The notes: a model not told the origin generated them from the sequence alone. DNA of 64,000 nucleotides from Streptomyces curacoi (GCF_001513975.1 NZ_KQ947988.1:701358-765357); one strand, 5' to 3'. Positions 34,261-43,350 are shown, numbered from the stretch's first letter. A program made the numbers and translations.

Positions 34261-34427
34261 CCGTCACACCTGCCTCGCCGCTGAGTCACAACTCGCAGCT
34301 CAGGCCCCCTCTCTGACCGAGCCCGGCTCCCCTCGGGGACCGGGCTCGGACCACACCGGCAATCCGTTCGCCGCACGGATGTGCCACCCTGTTGCGCGCA
34401 ACAACAGGCAAGGGGAGGGGAGTACGA

Positions 34428-35768
34428 GTGGCCGGGCCACCGCAGCTGACTCGGATGCACCGCGTTCTCATCGGCGTGGTCGTGTTCGGCGCCGTGATCA
34501 TCGCCGGCATCGGCTTCGCCGGTTCGTACGCGGCCGTCCGCGAGCTGGCCGTCAAGAAGGGCTTCGGGAACTTCAGTTACGTCTTCCCGATCGGCATCGA
34601 CGCGGGTATCTGCGTACTGCTGGCCCTGGATCTGCTGCTGACGTGGATCCGTATCCCGTTCCCGCTGCTGCGTCAGACGGCCTGGCTGCTGACGGCGGCG
34701 ACGATCGCCTTCAACGGCGCCGCGGCCTGGCCGGACCCGCTGGGTGTGGGCATGCACGCGGTGATCCCGGTCCTGTTCGTGGTGGCGGTGGAGGCGGCCC
34801 GCCACGCGATCGGCCGGATCGCGGACATCACGGCCGACAAGCACATGGAGGGCGTCCGCCTGACCCGCTGGCTCCTCTCCCCGCTGCCCACGTTCCTGCT
34901 GTGGCGCCGGATGAAGCTGTGGGAGCTGCGCTCGTACGAGCAGGTCATCAAGCTGGAGCAGGAGCGGCTGGTGTACCAGGCCCGCCTGCGTTCCCGCTTC
35001 GGCCGTGCGTGGCGCAGGAAGGCGCCGGTGGAGTCGCTGATGCCGCTGCGTCTGGCGCGCTACGGCGTTCCCCTGGCGCAGACCGCTCCGGCGGGTCTGG
35101 CGGCGGCGGGGATAGAGCCGGCCCTGCTGCCTCCGGCACCGAAGCAGGCACTGGACACGGCGCCGCCGGCCGAGGCGGCTGATGCGGCCCCCGTAGCCGC
35201 GGGCAGTCGAGCCGCCTGGGCGACGCCCGTCCCGCAGCGCGCGGCACCTCCCGCCGAGCAGCGCCGCGAGCTGTACGGCGACCCCGGCGCCGGGCAGCCC
35301 GACGAGGCGCCCCAGCCGGACGACAGCCCCTGGCTCCACGCCCGCCACCCGCAGCAGGTCGAGTACCACGGCGGCTACAACCCCTCGTACGACCCCCAGG
35401 AACACTACGAGGACTGGTACCAGGAGCAGCTCCGGGCCGAGCAGTACCAGGACCAGTACGATCAGGAGCCCCCCGCTCAGGAACCCGCTCCGGAGGAGAC
35501 CGGCACCTTCCCCATCCCGGTGACCGGCAACCGCACCCGCCGGCTCGGTGAGGGCGGCGGCCCCCCGGAGCCCCCGGAGCCGACGGAGGAGGAGTACTAC
35601 CAGGTCTTCCGTCAGTCGATCGACGGCAGCTACCCCACGCCCCGCGTCCTCGGCGACAACATCCAGGCGACGTACGGCACGTCGCTGAGCCCCGGCGCGC
35701 TGAAGACCCTCGTGGAACGCTTCCAGAAGCGCCACTCGGCGGAACTGGAAGAGGACCACATCGCCTGA
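34428..35768 (+). CDS. DUF2637 membrane protein
   Basis: This 446-residue protein has an N-terminal membrane domain of four helices (about 14-130), including GSYAAVRELAVKKGF and FPIGIDAGICVLLALDLLL, typical of DUF2637 (SpdB-like). A cytoplasmic linker and a long Pro/Gln/Tyr-rich tail follow. A final folded C-terminal segment of about 60 residues (EEYYQVFRQSIDGSYPTPR...) resembles the end found in conjugation-related relatives. The GTG at 34428 follows GGGGAG by 5 bases. Function unproven. A strong terminator follows. Confidence 0.85.
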   Translation: MAGPPQLTRMHRVLIGVVVFGAVIIAGIGFAGSYAAVRELAVKKGFGNFSYVFPIGIDAGICVLLALDLLLTWIRIPFPLLRQTAWLLTAATIAFNGAAAWPDPLGVGMHAVIPVLFVVAVEAARHAIGRIADITADKHMEGVRLTRWLLSPLPTFLLWRRMKLWELRSYEQVIKLEQERLVYQARLRSRFGRAWRRKAPVESLMPLRLARYGVPLAQTAPAGLAAAGIEPALLPPAPKQALDTAPPAEAADAAPVAAGSRAAWATPVPQRAAPPAEQRRELYGDPGAGQPDEAPQPDDSPWLHARHPQQVEYHGGYNPSYDPQEHYEDWYQEQLRAEQYQDQYDQEPPAQEPAPEETGTFPIPVTGNRTRRLGEGGGPPEPPEPTEEEYYQVFRQSIDGSYPTPRVLGDNIQATYGTSLSPGALKTLVERFQKRHSAELEEDHIA

Positions 35769-35775
35769 CATGAAG

Positions 35776-35806
35776 AAGGGGCCCTCCACCGGAGGGCCCC
35801 CTTCTC
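35776..35806. terminator. Terminator between DUF2637 and lysS
   Basis: AGAAGGGGCCCTCC and its complement GAGGGCCCCCTTCT flank a short ACCG loop and end in TTCTCTT. The stem is GC-rich and sits between convergent genes, so it likely works on both strands. Confidence 0.85.
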
Positions 35807-35823
35807 TTACGGCTCGGTTGCGC

Positions 35824-37566
35824 CTACTCGCCCAGCAGGCGCCGCACCCGGTCCTGCCCCACCGCCAGCAGCAGCGTGGGCAGGCGCGGCCCGGTGTCGC
35901 GCCCCACCAGCAGGTGGTACAGCAGCGCGAAGAAGGACCGCTGGGCGGTCTTGATCTCGGCGGGCAGCTCCTTGGGCGTGGCGTCCGCGGAGAACCCGGC
36001 CTGCACCTTGGGCACGCCGTACACGAGGTGGGTCAGCCCGTCCAGCGACCAGTGCGACTCCAGCCCGTCGAGGAGCAGCCGCAGCGACTGCTGGGACGCC
36101 TCGTCCAGGGACTTCAGCAGCTCGGCGTCGGGCTCGTCGCGCACGATGGTCCGCTGGTCGGCGGGCACGTGCGTGTTGATCCACGCCTCGGCCTTGTCGT
36201 ACCGGGGACGCGCCTCGTCCAGCGCCCCCAGCGGGTTCTCCGGGTCCAGCTCGGACAGGATCCGCAGCGCCTGGTCCTGGTGCCCGGCGGTGATGTCGGC
36301 GACGGAGGCGAGCGTCCGGTACGGCAGCGGCCGGGATGTGCGCGGCAGCTCACCGCCGGCCGTCCGCACGGCACGGGAGTGCGCGGCGACGTCGGCGGGA
36401 AGAGCCGACCCGTCGGCGACCTTGGCGTCCAGCTTGTCCCACTCGTCGTAGAGCCGCTGGATCTCCTGGTCGAAGGCGATCTTGAAGGACTGGTTGGGCT
36501 TGCGGCGGGCGTACAGCCAGCGCAGGAGCTGCGGCTCCATGATCTTCAGCGCGTCGGCCGGGGTGGGCACGCCACCGCGCGAGGACGACATCTTGGCCAT
36601 GCCGCTGATGCCGACGAAGGCGTACATGGGCCCGATGGGCTGCTTGCCGCCGAAGATCCCGACGATCTGCCCGCCCACCTGGAAGCTGGACCCCGGCGAC
36701 GAGTGGTCGACACCGCTGGGCTCGAAGACGACGCCCTCGTACGCCCACCGCATGGGCCAGTCGACCTTCCAGACCAGCTTGCCGCGGTTGAACTCGCCCA
36801 GCCGGACGGTCTCGGCGAAGCCGCACGCGTTGCAGGTGTACGACAGCTCGGTGGTGTCGTCGATGTACGAGGTGACGGTGGTGAGGTCCTTCTCGCAGTT
36901 GCCGCAGTAGGGCTTGTACGGGAAGTACCCGGCGGAGCCGTAGCTGCCGTCGTCCTCGCTCGCCGCGCCGGAGCCCTCGGCGGCCTCCAGCTCGGCCTCG
37001 TCGACGGGCTTCTGCGACTTCTTGGCGCCGGCCTTCGGCTTGGTGCGGTACTGCGCGAGAACGGCGTCGATCTCGTGCCGGTGCTTCATGGCGTGCAGGA
37101 TCTGCTCCCGGTACACGCCCGAGGTGTACTGCGCGGTCTGGCTGATCCCGTCGAACTCCACGCCCAGCTCGGCGAGCGACTCGATCATCGCCGCCTTGAA
37201 GTGCTCGGCCCAGTTCGGGTACGCGGAGCCCTTCGGCGCGGGCACCGAGGTCAGCGGCTTGCCGATGTGCTCGGCCCAGGTCTCGTCGACCCCGGCGACG
37301 CCGGCCGGCACCTTGCGGTAGCGGTCGTAGTCGTCCCAGGAGATCAGATGCCGGACCTGGTGGCCGCGCCGCCGGATCTCGTCGGCGACGAGGTGCGGTG
37401 TCATGACCTCGCGCAGGTTGCCGAGGTGGATGGGCCCGGAGGGGGAGAGTCCGGACGCGACGACGACCGGTTTGCCCGGGGCCCGACGCTCCGACTCCTC
37501 GATGACCTCATCCGCGAAACGGGAGACCCAGTCGGTGGTCTCGGTGCTCTGAGCCACGATCGGCAC
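35824..37566 (-). CDS. lysS: Class I lysyl-tRNA synthetase
   Basis: This enzyme of 580 residues charges tRNA-Lys. The class I motifs SGPIHLGN (HIGH-like) near residue 36 and KMSSSRG (KMSKS-like) near residue 290 identify the LysRS1 type found in many actinobacteria and archaea, rather than the common class II type. Zn-type Cys pairs (YCGNC, TCNAC) are present. The GTG at 37566 has GGAG 10 bases upstream; GTG 37557 is the alternative. The gene lies head to head with argS. Confidence 0.95.
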   Translation of the reverse strand: MPIVAQSTETTDWVSRFADEVIEESERRAPGKPVVVASGLSPSGPIHLGNLREVMTPHLVADEIRRRGHQVRHLISWDDYDRYRKVPAGVAGVDETWAEHIGKPLTSVPAPKGSAYPNWAEHFKAAMIESLAELGVEFDGISQTAQYTSGVYREQILHAMKHRHEIDAVLAQYRTKPKAGAKKSQKPVDEAELEAAEGSGAASEDDGSYGSAGYFPYKPYCGNCEKDLTTVTSYIDDTTELSYTCNACGFAETVRLGEFNRGKLVWKVDWPMRWAYEGVVFEPSGVDHSSPGSSFQVGGQIVGIFGGKQPIGPMYAFVGISGMAKMSSSRGGVPTPADALKIMEPQLLRWLYARRKPNQSFKIAFDQEIQRLYDEWDKLDAKVADGSALPADVAAHSRAVRTAGGELPRTSRPLPYRTLASVADITAGHQDQALRILSELDPENPLGALDEARPRYDKAEAWINTHVPADQRTIVRDEPDAELLKSLDEASQQSLRLLLDGLESHWSLDGLTHLVYGVPKVQAGFSADATPKELPAEIKTAQRSFFALLYHLLVGRDTGPRLPTLLLAVGQDRVRRLLGE

Positions 37567-37752
37567 GTCCTTCTTTCTCCTGAGGCAGCCGGTACGGTCA
37601 ACGGCTGGCGCCCCCATTGTCCCAGCTCCGACGGCAACGGCGAAAACGCCTTTTCAGAGCCGCACCCCGAGCTCTCCGCAAAAACCGCTTTACCCCCCAT
37701 GGGATACTGACCGGGTCTATCCATCCCCACGAGGAGAACGGCACCCATTCCT

Positions 37753-39516
37753 ATGGCCTCGGTCACGTCCCTCACCGCTCACGTCAACCAGCGCCTCGCG
37801 TCCGCCCTCTCGGCTGCCCTGCCGGAGGCCGCCGACTCGGACCCGCTGCTGCGACGTAGCGACCGGGCGGACTTCCAGGCCAACGGCATCCTGGCGCTCG
37901 CGAAGAAGGCCAAGGCGAACCCCCGCGAGCTGGCGACGCAGGTCGTCTCCCAGGTGGTCACCGGCGATGTGATCAAGGACATCGAGGTCTCCGGACCCGG
38001 CTTCCTGAACATCACGGTCACCGACCGGGCGATCACCGAGAACCTCGCCGCGCGGGCCGCGGACACGGACGGCCGCCTGGGCGTCCCGCAGGCCGAGACC
38101 CCCGGCACCACCGTGATCGACTACGCCCAGCCGAACGTGGCGAAGGAGATGCACGTCGGCCACCTGCGCTCCGCGGTGATCGGCGACTCGGTGGTCCAGC
38201 TCCTGGAGTTCACCGGCGAGACGGTCGTGCGCCGGCACCACATCGGCGACTGGGGCACCCAGTTCGGCATGCTCATCCAGTACCTGGACGAGCACCCGCA
38301 CGAGCTGGACCACAAGGAGTCCGAGGTCTCCGGCGAGGAGGCGATGTCGAATCTCGACCGCCTCTACAAGGCCGCGCGCAAGCTGTTCGACTCCGACGAG
38401 GAGTTCAAGACGCGGGCCCGGCGCCGGGTGGTCGACCTGCAGGCGGGCGATCCGCACACCCTCGCCATGTGGCAGAAGTTCGTGGACGAGTCGAAGATCT
38501 ACTTCTTCTCCGTCTTCGAGAAGCTGGACATGGAGATCCGCGACCCCGACATCGTCGGCGAGTCCGGCTACAACGACATGCTCGCGGAGACCTGCCGCCT
38601 GCTGGAGGAGTCGGGCGTCGCGGTCCGCTCCGAGGGCGCCCTCTGTGTCTTCTTCGACGACATCAAGGGCCCGGACGGCAACCCGGTCCCGCTGATCGTG
38701 CAGAAGTCGGACGGCGGCTACGGCTATGCGGCGACCGACCTGTCGGCGATCCGGGACCGCGTCTTCAACCTGAAGGCGAACACCCTGCTGTACGTGGTCG
38801 ACGCCCGTCAGTCGCTGCACTTCCGGATGGTCTTCGAGACCGCGCGGCGGGCCGGCTGGCTCAACGACGACGTGAAGGCGGTCCAGCTGGCCTTCGGCAC
38901 GGTCCTCGGCAAGGACGGCAAGCCGTTCAAGACCCGTGAGGGCGAGACCGTGCGGCTGGTGGACCTGCTGGACGAGGCGATCGACCGCGCCTCCGCCGTC
39001 GTACGGGAGAAGGCGCAGGACCTGTCCGAGGAGGAGATCGCCGAGCGGGGTGCCCAGGTCGGCATCGGCGCGGTGAAGTACGCGGACCTGTCGACGTCGG
39101 CGAACCGGGACTACAAGTTCGACCTGGACCAGATGGTGTCGCTGAACGGCGACACGTCGGTCTACCTCCAGTACGCGTACGCCCGTATCCGGTCGATCCT
39201 GCGCAAGGCCGGCGACGTACGCCCGGCCGCGCACCCGGAGCTGGAGCTGCACGCGGCGGAGCGGGCCCTGGGTCTGCACGTGGACGCGTTCGCGGAGGCG
39301 GTGGCCGAGGCGGCGACGGAGTACGCCCCGCACAAGATGGCGGCGTACCTGTATCAGCTGGCGTCGCTGTACACGTCGTTCTACGACAAGTGCCCGGTGC
39401 TGAAGGCCGAGACGCCCGAGCAGGTGGAGAACCGTCTGTTCCTGTGCGAGGTGACGGCGCGGACCCTGCACCAGGGCATGGCCCTGCTGGGCATCCGGAC
39501 GCCCGAGCGGCTCTGA
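37753..39516 (+). CDS. argS: Arginyl-tRNA synthetase
   Basis: This 587-residue class I enzyme charges tRNA-Arg. HVGHLRS (HIGH) lies at 134-140 and the KMSKS equivalent appears as GKPFKTREG near residue 395. An N-terminal Add-1 domain and C-terminal DALR-type anticodon domain are present. The only clear ribosome site, GAGGAG, is 16 bases before the ATG, while an in-frame ATT at 37747 is 10 bases away, so the real start is slightly uncertain. It diverges from lysS. Confidence 0.96.
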   Translation: MASVTSLTAHVNQRLASALSAALPEAADSDPLLRRSDRADFQANGILALAKKAKANPRELATQVVSQVVTGDVIKDIEVSGPGFLNITVTDRAITENLAARAADTDGRLGVPQAETPGTTVIDYAQPNVAKEMHVGHLRSAVIGDSVVQLLEFTGETVVRRHHIGDWGTQFGMLIQYLDEHPHELDHKESEVSGEEAMSNLDRLYKAARKLFDSDEEFKTRARRRVVDLQAGDPHTLAMWQKFVDESKIYFFSVFEKLDMEIRDPDIVGESGYNDMLAETCRLLEESGVAVRSEGALCVFFDDIKGPDGNPVPLIVQKSDGGYGYAATDLSAIRDRVFNLKANTLLYVVDARQSLHFRMVFETARRAGWLNDDVKAVQLAFGTVLGKDGKPFKTREGETVRLVDLLDEAIDRASAVVREKAQDLSEEEIAERGAQVGIGAVKYADLSTSANRDYKFDLDQMVSLNGDTSVYLQYAYARIRSILRKAGDVRPAAHPELELHAAERALGLHVDAFAEAVAEAATEYAPHKMAAYLYQLASLYTSFYDKCPVLKAETPEQVENRLFLCEVTARTLHQGMALLGIRTPERL

Positions 39517-39538
39517 GGCGCTTGCGGGACGAACGAGT

Positions 39539-39573
39539 GCGGCCCGTCCTTCCCCCGTGGAAGGACGGGCCGC
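39539..39573 (+). terminator. argS terminator
   Basis: A perfect 15-base stem (39539-39553 with 39559-39573) and a five-base loop lies 22 bases after the argS stop. It is GC-rich, and also faces the convergent peptidoglycan-binding-like gene, so it may act in both directions. Confidence 0.85.
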
Positions 39574-39603
39574 GGTCTTCGGCTCACCGGGCGACGGTCC
39601 GGC

Positions 39604-40071
39604 TCAGCAGGGGTAGAAGACGCTCATCTCGTTGGCGAACCGCTTGAAGGCGGCCTTGGTGTTCGTTCCGGCGATCCCGTCGATGTCGTCGTTGTAGTCC
39701 CAGCCGTGCCTCAGCATCCGCTGGAGCGCCATGATCGTGTTGCGGCCGACGATTCCGTCGATGTCGTCGTTGTAGTCCCAGTACTCCGCGAGCCAGCGCT
39801 GCATCGCCTTCCAGCTGTTGGTGCCCAGCAGTCCGTCGATGGCGCCGGTGTAGCGGGCGGGCGCCGTCCGGAGGAAGCACTGGGTGTTCTTGGCCTGCTG
39901 GCTGCTCAGGCCGAGGTTGTTCACCGCGAGGACGGAGATGTCCTGGGCGCTCACCGCCGGCTTCGTGGTCTGTGCGGAGTCCGCGAAGGCGGTGCCCCCG
40001 ACCGCCAGGCTCCCGGCGGCGATCCCGACGGCCGCGGTGACGCTGACGACTGTCTTCGTCAGAGCTCGCAT
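39604..40071 (-). CDS. Secreted peptidoglycan-binding-like repeat protein
   Basis: This 155-residue protein has a signal peptide (MRALTKTVVSVTAAVGIAA, cleavage near AFA-DS). Three imperfect peptidoglycan_binding_1-like repeats follow, each ending in a DGIxGxNT-type motif; the second and third share DYNDDIDGI. Family domains of this kind bind cell-wall glycan strands, but no hydrolase domain is attached. The ATG at 40071 has GGAGGGG upstream. It diverges from a membrane HTH protein whose extracellular part has the same type of domain, suggesting a linked cell-wall sensing system. Confidence 0.85.
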   Translation of the reverse strand: MRALTKTVVSVTAAVGIAAGSLAVGGTAFADSAQTTKPAVSAQDISVLAVNNLGLSSQQAKNTQCFLRTAPARYTGAIDGLLGTNSWKAMQRWLAEYWDYNDDIDGIVGRNTIMALQRMLRHGWDYNDDIDGIAGTNTKAAFKRFANEMSVFYPC

Positions 40072-40390
40072 TGTTTCCCCTCCGATGCGTGCCATGGTTG
40101 AACCGGCCGTGCCGACCGGCTCGGCAACGAGACTGCGGTGCGGGCGGCACCGCCCGCCACGATTGCCGCGGAAGTGACGTCATCGCGGGACGTCCCACCC
40201 ACTGACCTGCGAGAACACCCTCTGCCGGGACGTCACGGCGGGACGCCCGGGGCGGGCGTTGGCCGATTCCGTACCGGTGCGGGAACCGGCTTCCGCTTGA
40301 GTCCGTGGATGCTGATGCAGAATGCGACGGGGCGCGGGGACCGCCGACCACGGACCACCCGCCCGGACCATGAACGCGAGTGGGGGGAAC
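40072..40390. promoter_or_regulatory. Divergent promoter region with GACGTC palindromes
   Basis: This 319-base spacer between the secreted wall-binding gene and the membrane HTH gene has three GACGTC-centred sites. They are TGACGTCA (40175-40182), GGGACGTCCC (40187-40196, perfect) and GGACGTCA (40228-40235). A GC hairpin lies at 40140-40157. They are spaced like operator sites for the flanking HTH proteins. Binding is inferred, not shown. Confidence 0.5.
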
Positions 40391-41197
40391 ATGTCGCGTT
40401 GGGCAGTGCTGCCCGCGGAACTGGATCCGCGCGTGCGTCAGTTGGTGGTGCGGCTGCGCCGCCTGAAGGATCACAGCGGGCTGAGCCTGCGTCAGCTGGC
40501 GGCGCGGACGGGGTACAGCGCGAAGTCGTGGGAGCGGTATCTGGGGGGCCGGTCGCTGCCGCCCCGGGAGGCCGTCGAGGCACTGGCCCGGATCGGGGGT
40601 GAGGATCCGACCCGGTTGCTGGCGCTGCACGAGGTGGCCGCGGAGGCGTGGGGGAACAGGCGGGCGGACGCGGCCGAGGCGCGGGCGCCCGCGGCACAAG
40701 TGGCGTCGGCGGAACCGGAGATGCTCTGCGCCGAGGCCGCCCCCCGGACGCGGTCGCCCCGGCGTCCGCCGCATGTCGCGCTGGTGGCCGGGGCCGTGGC
40801 GCTGGTGCTGGCCGTCTCCACGGCGGCCCTCCTCGTCGTACGGCTGAGCGACGGCGAGGCAGGCCGGCCGGCGGCTTCCGTCGCCGCGTCCGCCACCTCG
40901 GCATCCGCGTCGGCCCCACGGTCGGCGCCCGCGTACACCTGCCGTGTCGAGCGGATCGACGACCGCTGGTTCGCGGGCATCAGCCGCACCCAGGACGCCG
41001 TCCTGGCCAACGGCCACGCGGGACCGGAGGTGGCCGAGGCACAGTGTCTGCTGCGCCGGGCGGGCATCTCGCCGGGCGGCATCGACGGCATCTTCGGTCC
41101 GATGACGGAACGCGCGGTCAGGCAGGCGCAGCAGCGGGCGGGGCTGGTCGTGGACGGCGTCATCGGACCGCACACCTGGAAGGCCCTACGGCGATGA
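40391..41197 (+). CDS. Membrane-anchored HTH protein with outer peptidoglycan-binding domain
   Basis: This 268-residue protein has a cytoplasmic XRE-like helix-turn-helix at about 20-62 (GLSLRQLAARTGYSAKSWERY), a linker, one transmembrane helix at about 128-151, a Ser/Ala spacer and an extracytoplasmic peptidoglycan_binding_1 domain at about 215-268 (GGIDGIFGPMTERAVR). It thus looks like a one-component transmembrane regulator that could read wall structure. The ATG at 40391 follows GGGGGG at good distance. Its HTH is closely similar to that of the next gene. The stop overlaps that gene by 4 bases (ATGA). Confidence 0.85.
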   Translation: MSRWAVLPAELDPRVRQLVVRLRRLKDHSGLSLRQLAARTGYSAKSWERYLGGRSLPPREAVEALARIGGEDPTRLLALHEVAAEAWGNRRADAAEARAPAAQVASAEPEMLCAEAAPRTRSPRRPPHVALVAGAVALVLAVSTAALLVVRLSDGEAGRPAASVAASATSASASAPRSAPAYTCRVERIDDRWFAGISRTQDAVLANGHAGPEVAEAQCLLRRAGISPGGIDGIFGPMTERAVRQAQQRAGLVVDGVIGPHTWKALRR

Positions 41198-42075
41198 CGG
41201 CGCCGTCGCCGGAACGGGCCCGACTGGCGGCCACGCTACGGGAGTTGAAGGGGCGCACCGGGCTGAGCCTGGCCGGCCTCGCGGCGAAGACCGCGTTCAG
41301 CAAGTCGTCCTGGGACCGCTACCTGGGCGGCCGGACGCTCCCACCGCGCGACGCGGTGCAGGAGCTGTGCCGCCTCGCCGGAGAGCCGGAGGGGCGCTGT
41401 CTGGCCCTGTGGGAGATCGCGGAGGCGCAGTGGAGCGGGCGGGCGAAGGAGGGACCGCGCTCCCCGGCCCCGGCCCCGCTCGCACCCCCTCCTCCGCCTC
41501 CGCCTCCTCCGTCACCGTCGCCGCAGGAGGCCGCGCCCGACGGCAGCGCCCCGGACGAGGGTGCCGTTCACCGCGGTGCGACGGTCGTGGCGGTGCTCGC
41601 GTCGGTGTGTGCCGTGGTCGTCGGGGGCGTGGCGGCGGTGGCCCTGCTGCTGCCGCACCGGGACGGCGAACCGCGGTCGTCGCTGTCCCCGCCCGCGTCG
41701 GCGACCGGTCCGGGCTGCCGGGGAGCGGTCTGCGAGGGGAAGAGCCCGATGCACATGAAGTGCGCCGCCGCCCCCGCGACCCTGGCCACCCACCGCACCG
41801 CCTCCGGTGCCTGGATGGAGCTGCGTTACAGCAAGGAGTGCGGGACGAGCTGGGCCCGGATGTGGGGGACGCGCGTCGGCGACCGGATCGAAATGACGGC
41901 GGACGGCCGTGCCGGCCGCGTCCGCAGCGCGAAGGTCCACGACGACGTGGACGCGGAGGCCTACGTCTACACCCCCATGACCGCGGCGCCCCCCGGAACC
42001 GTCGTACGGGCCTGCTTCCGGCCCGCGGCGGGCGACAAGGGGGAGGAGTGCTTCGACGGCAGGGTGACCAGGTGA
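41194..42075 (+). CDS. Membrane-anchored HTH protein with DUF2690 domain
   Basis: This 293-residue protein has an HTH at about 10-55 (LSLAGLAAKTAFSKSSWDRY), a Pro-rich linker at about 88-112, a transmembrane helix at about 129-153 and an outer DUF2690 domain at about 175-290. The latter has paired cysteines (175, 180, 190) and KSPMHMKC. Translation is coupled to the upstream HTH/peptidoglycan protein. HTH similarity (including the shared YLGGRxLPPR) indicates a duplication followed by exchange of the outer domain. The ligand is unknown; an envelope or exogenous signal is likely. Confidence 0.85.
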   Translation: MTAPSPERARLAATLRELKGRTGLSLAGLAAKTAFSKSSWDRYLGGRTLPPRDAVQELCRLAGEPEGRCLALWEIAEAQWSGRAKEGPRSPAPAPLAPPPPPPPPPSPSPQEAAPDGSAPDEGAVHRGATVVAVLASVCAVVVGGVAAVALLLPHRDGEPRSSLSPPASATGPGCRGAVCEGKSPMHMKCAAAPATLATHRTASGAWMELRYSKECGTSWARMWGTRVGDRIEMTADGRAGRVRSAKVHDDVDAEAYVYTPMTAAPPGTVVRACFRPAAGDKGEECFDGRVTR

Positions 42076-42099
42076 GCCCCCCCTCCCACGATGCAGCGC

Positions 42100-42159
42100 C
42101 GCCGGCCGGTCTCACCCCCTCAGTCCCTCCGCCGGCCGGTCTCACCCCCGCAGTCCCTC
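42100..42159. repeat. 30-bp direct repeat
   Basis: Two adjacent near-identical 30-base copies, differing at one position, begin CGCCGGCCGGTCTCACC. They lie between the DUF2690 gene and the aminotransferase, whose final codons fall within the second copy. Confidence 0.85.
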
Positions 42160-43350
42160 CGCCAGCCTGCTGAGCCCCTCCCCGGTCTCCTCGGGCGTCT
42201 GCGTCACGAAGCACAGGCGCAGGGTCGAGTGGTCGGGTTCACCGGCGTAGAAGGGGGCGCCGGGGACGTAGGCCACGTCGTGCCGGACCACCTTCGGGAG
42301 CAGGGCCGTCGTGTCGTACGCCTTCGGCAGGCGGGCCCAGAGGAACATGCCGCCCTCGGGGCGGTTCCAGGCCGAGCCCTGCGGAAGGGCCGCGGGCAGG
42401 CCCGCCAGCATGGCGTCGCGGCGTTCGCGGTAGACGTCCCTGACGCGGGCCACGTGTGCGTCGAGGCCGGTCAGGTAGCGGGCGGCGGCGAGCTGGTTGA
42501 CGGTCGGGGTGTGCAGGTCGGCGGCCTGTTTGGCGACCACGCAGGCGCGGCGCAGGGCAGCCGGCGCGCGCAGCCAGCCCAGCCGGATCCCCGGTGCCAT
42601 CACCTTGGAGAAGGAGCCGAGCAGCGCCGTACGGTCCTCCGCGCCGGGGTACGAGGCGATCCAGGGCACGCGTTCGCCCTCGTACCGGAGTTCGCCGTAC
42701 GGGTCGTCCTCGACGATCCACACGCCGGTCCGGGCGGCGACCCGCGCGACGGCCGCCCTGCGCTCGGCGGGCAGGGTTCTGCCGGTCGGGTTCTGGAAGG
42801 TGGGCACGGTGTAGAGGAGCTTCGGCCGCTCCCGTGCCACCAGGTCCTCCAGCGCCTGCGGATCCACGCCGTCCGCGTCGCCCGGCACGGCCACGACCCG
42901 TGCTCCCGCGAGGCCGAAGGCCTGAAGTGCCGCCAGATAGCAGGGGTCTTCGACGAGGACCGTGTCGCCGGGCTCCAGCAGCGCGGTGGCCAGGAGCGAC
43001 AGGCCCTGCTGGGAGCCGGTGGTGACGAGGAGGTCGTCGGCGTCCGTCGCGAGGCCGTGCGCCGCCATGCGTGCGGCGAGCCCCCTGCGCAGACCCGGCT
43101 CGCCCTCCGTGACGGAGTACTGCAGCGCCTGCGCCGGCGTCTCGGCGAGTACGTCGCGGAAGGCGGCGGCGATCCCCTCCCGGTCGAACAGCTCCGGTGC
43201 CGGCAGCCCGCCCGCGAAGTTGATGACCTCGGGGCGGGCGGTGACGGCCAGGATGTCCCGTACCGGTGAGCCGCCGACCGACCTGGTCCGCGCCGCCAGC
43301 GGGGGCACGGCGGCTCGGGCGTGGTGGGGCGCGGGCTCGATGACGGTCAT
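42142..43350 (-). CDS. PLP-dependent aminotransferase (LysN/2-aminoadipate type)
   Basis: This 402-residue fold-type I aminotransferase has the cofactor lysine in GSFSKVMAPGIRLGW and the substrate-binding EDDPYGELRYEG. An internal SRTGxxP-like ILAVTARPEVINFAGGLPAPE near the N-terminus is characteristic. It lacks the GntR DNA-binding domain of MocR proteins and so is an enzyme. It resembles 2-aminoadipate, aromatic or valine-pyruvate aminotransferases; the true substrate cannot be told. ATG start. Confidence 0.92.
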   Translation of the reverse strand: MTVIEPAPHHARAAVPPLAARTRSVGGSPVRDILAVTARPEVINFAGGLPAPELFDREGIAAAFRDVLAETPAQALQYSVTEGEPGLRRGLAARMAAHGLATDADDLLVTTGSQQGLSLLATALLEPGDTVLVEDPCYLAALQAFGLAGARVVAVPGDADGVDPQALEDLVARERPKLLYTVPTFQNPTGRTLPAERRAAVARVAARTGVWIVEDDPYGELRYEGERVPWIASYPGAEDRTALLGSFSKVMAPGIRLGWLRAPAALRRACVVAKQAADLHTPTVNQLAAARYLTGLDAHVARVRDVYRERRDAMLAGLPAALPQGSAWNRPEGGMFLWARLPKAYDTTALLPKVVRHDVAYVPGAPFYAGEPDHSTLRLCFVTQTPEETGEGLSRLAEGLRG

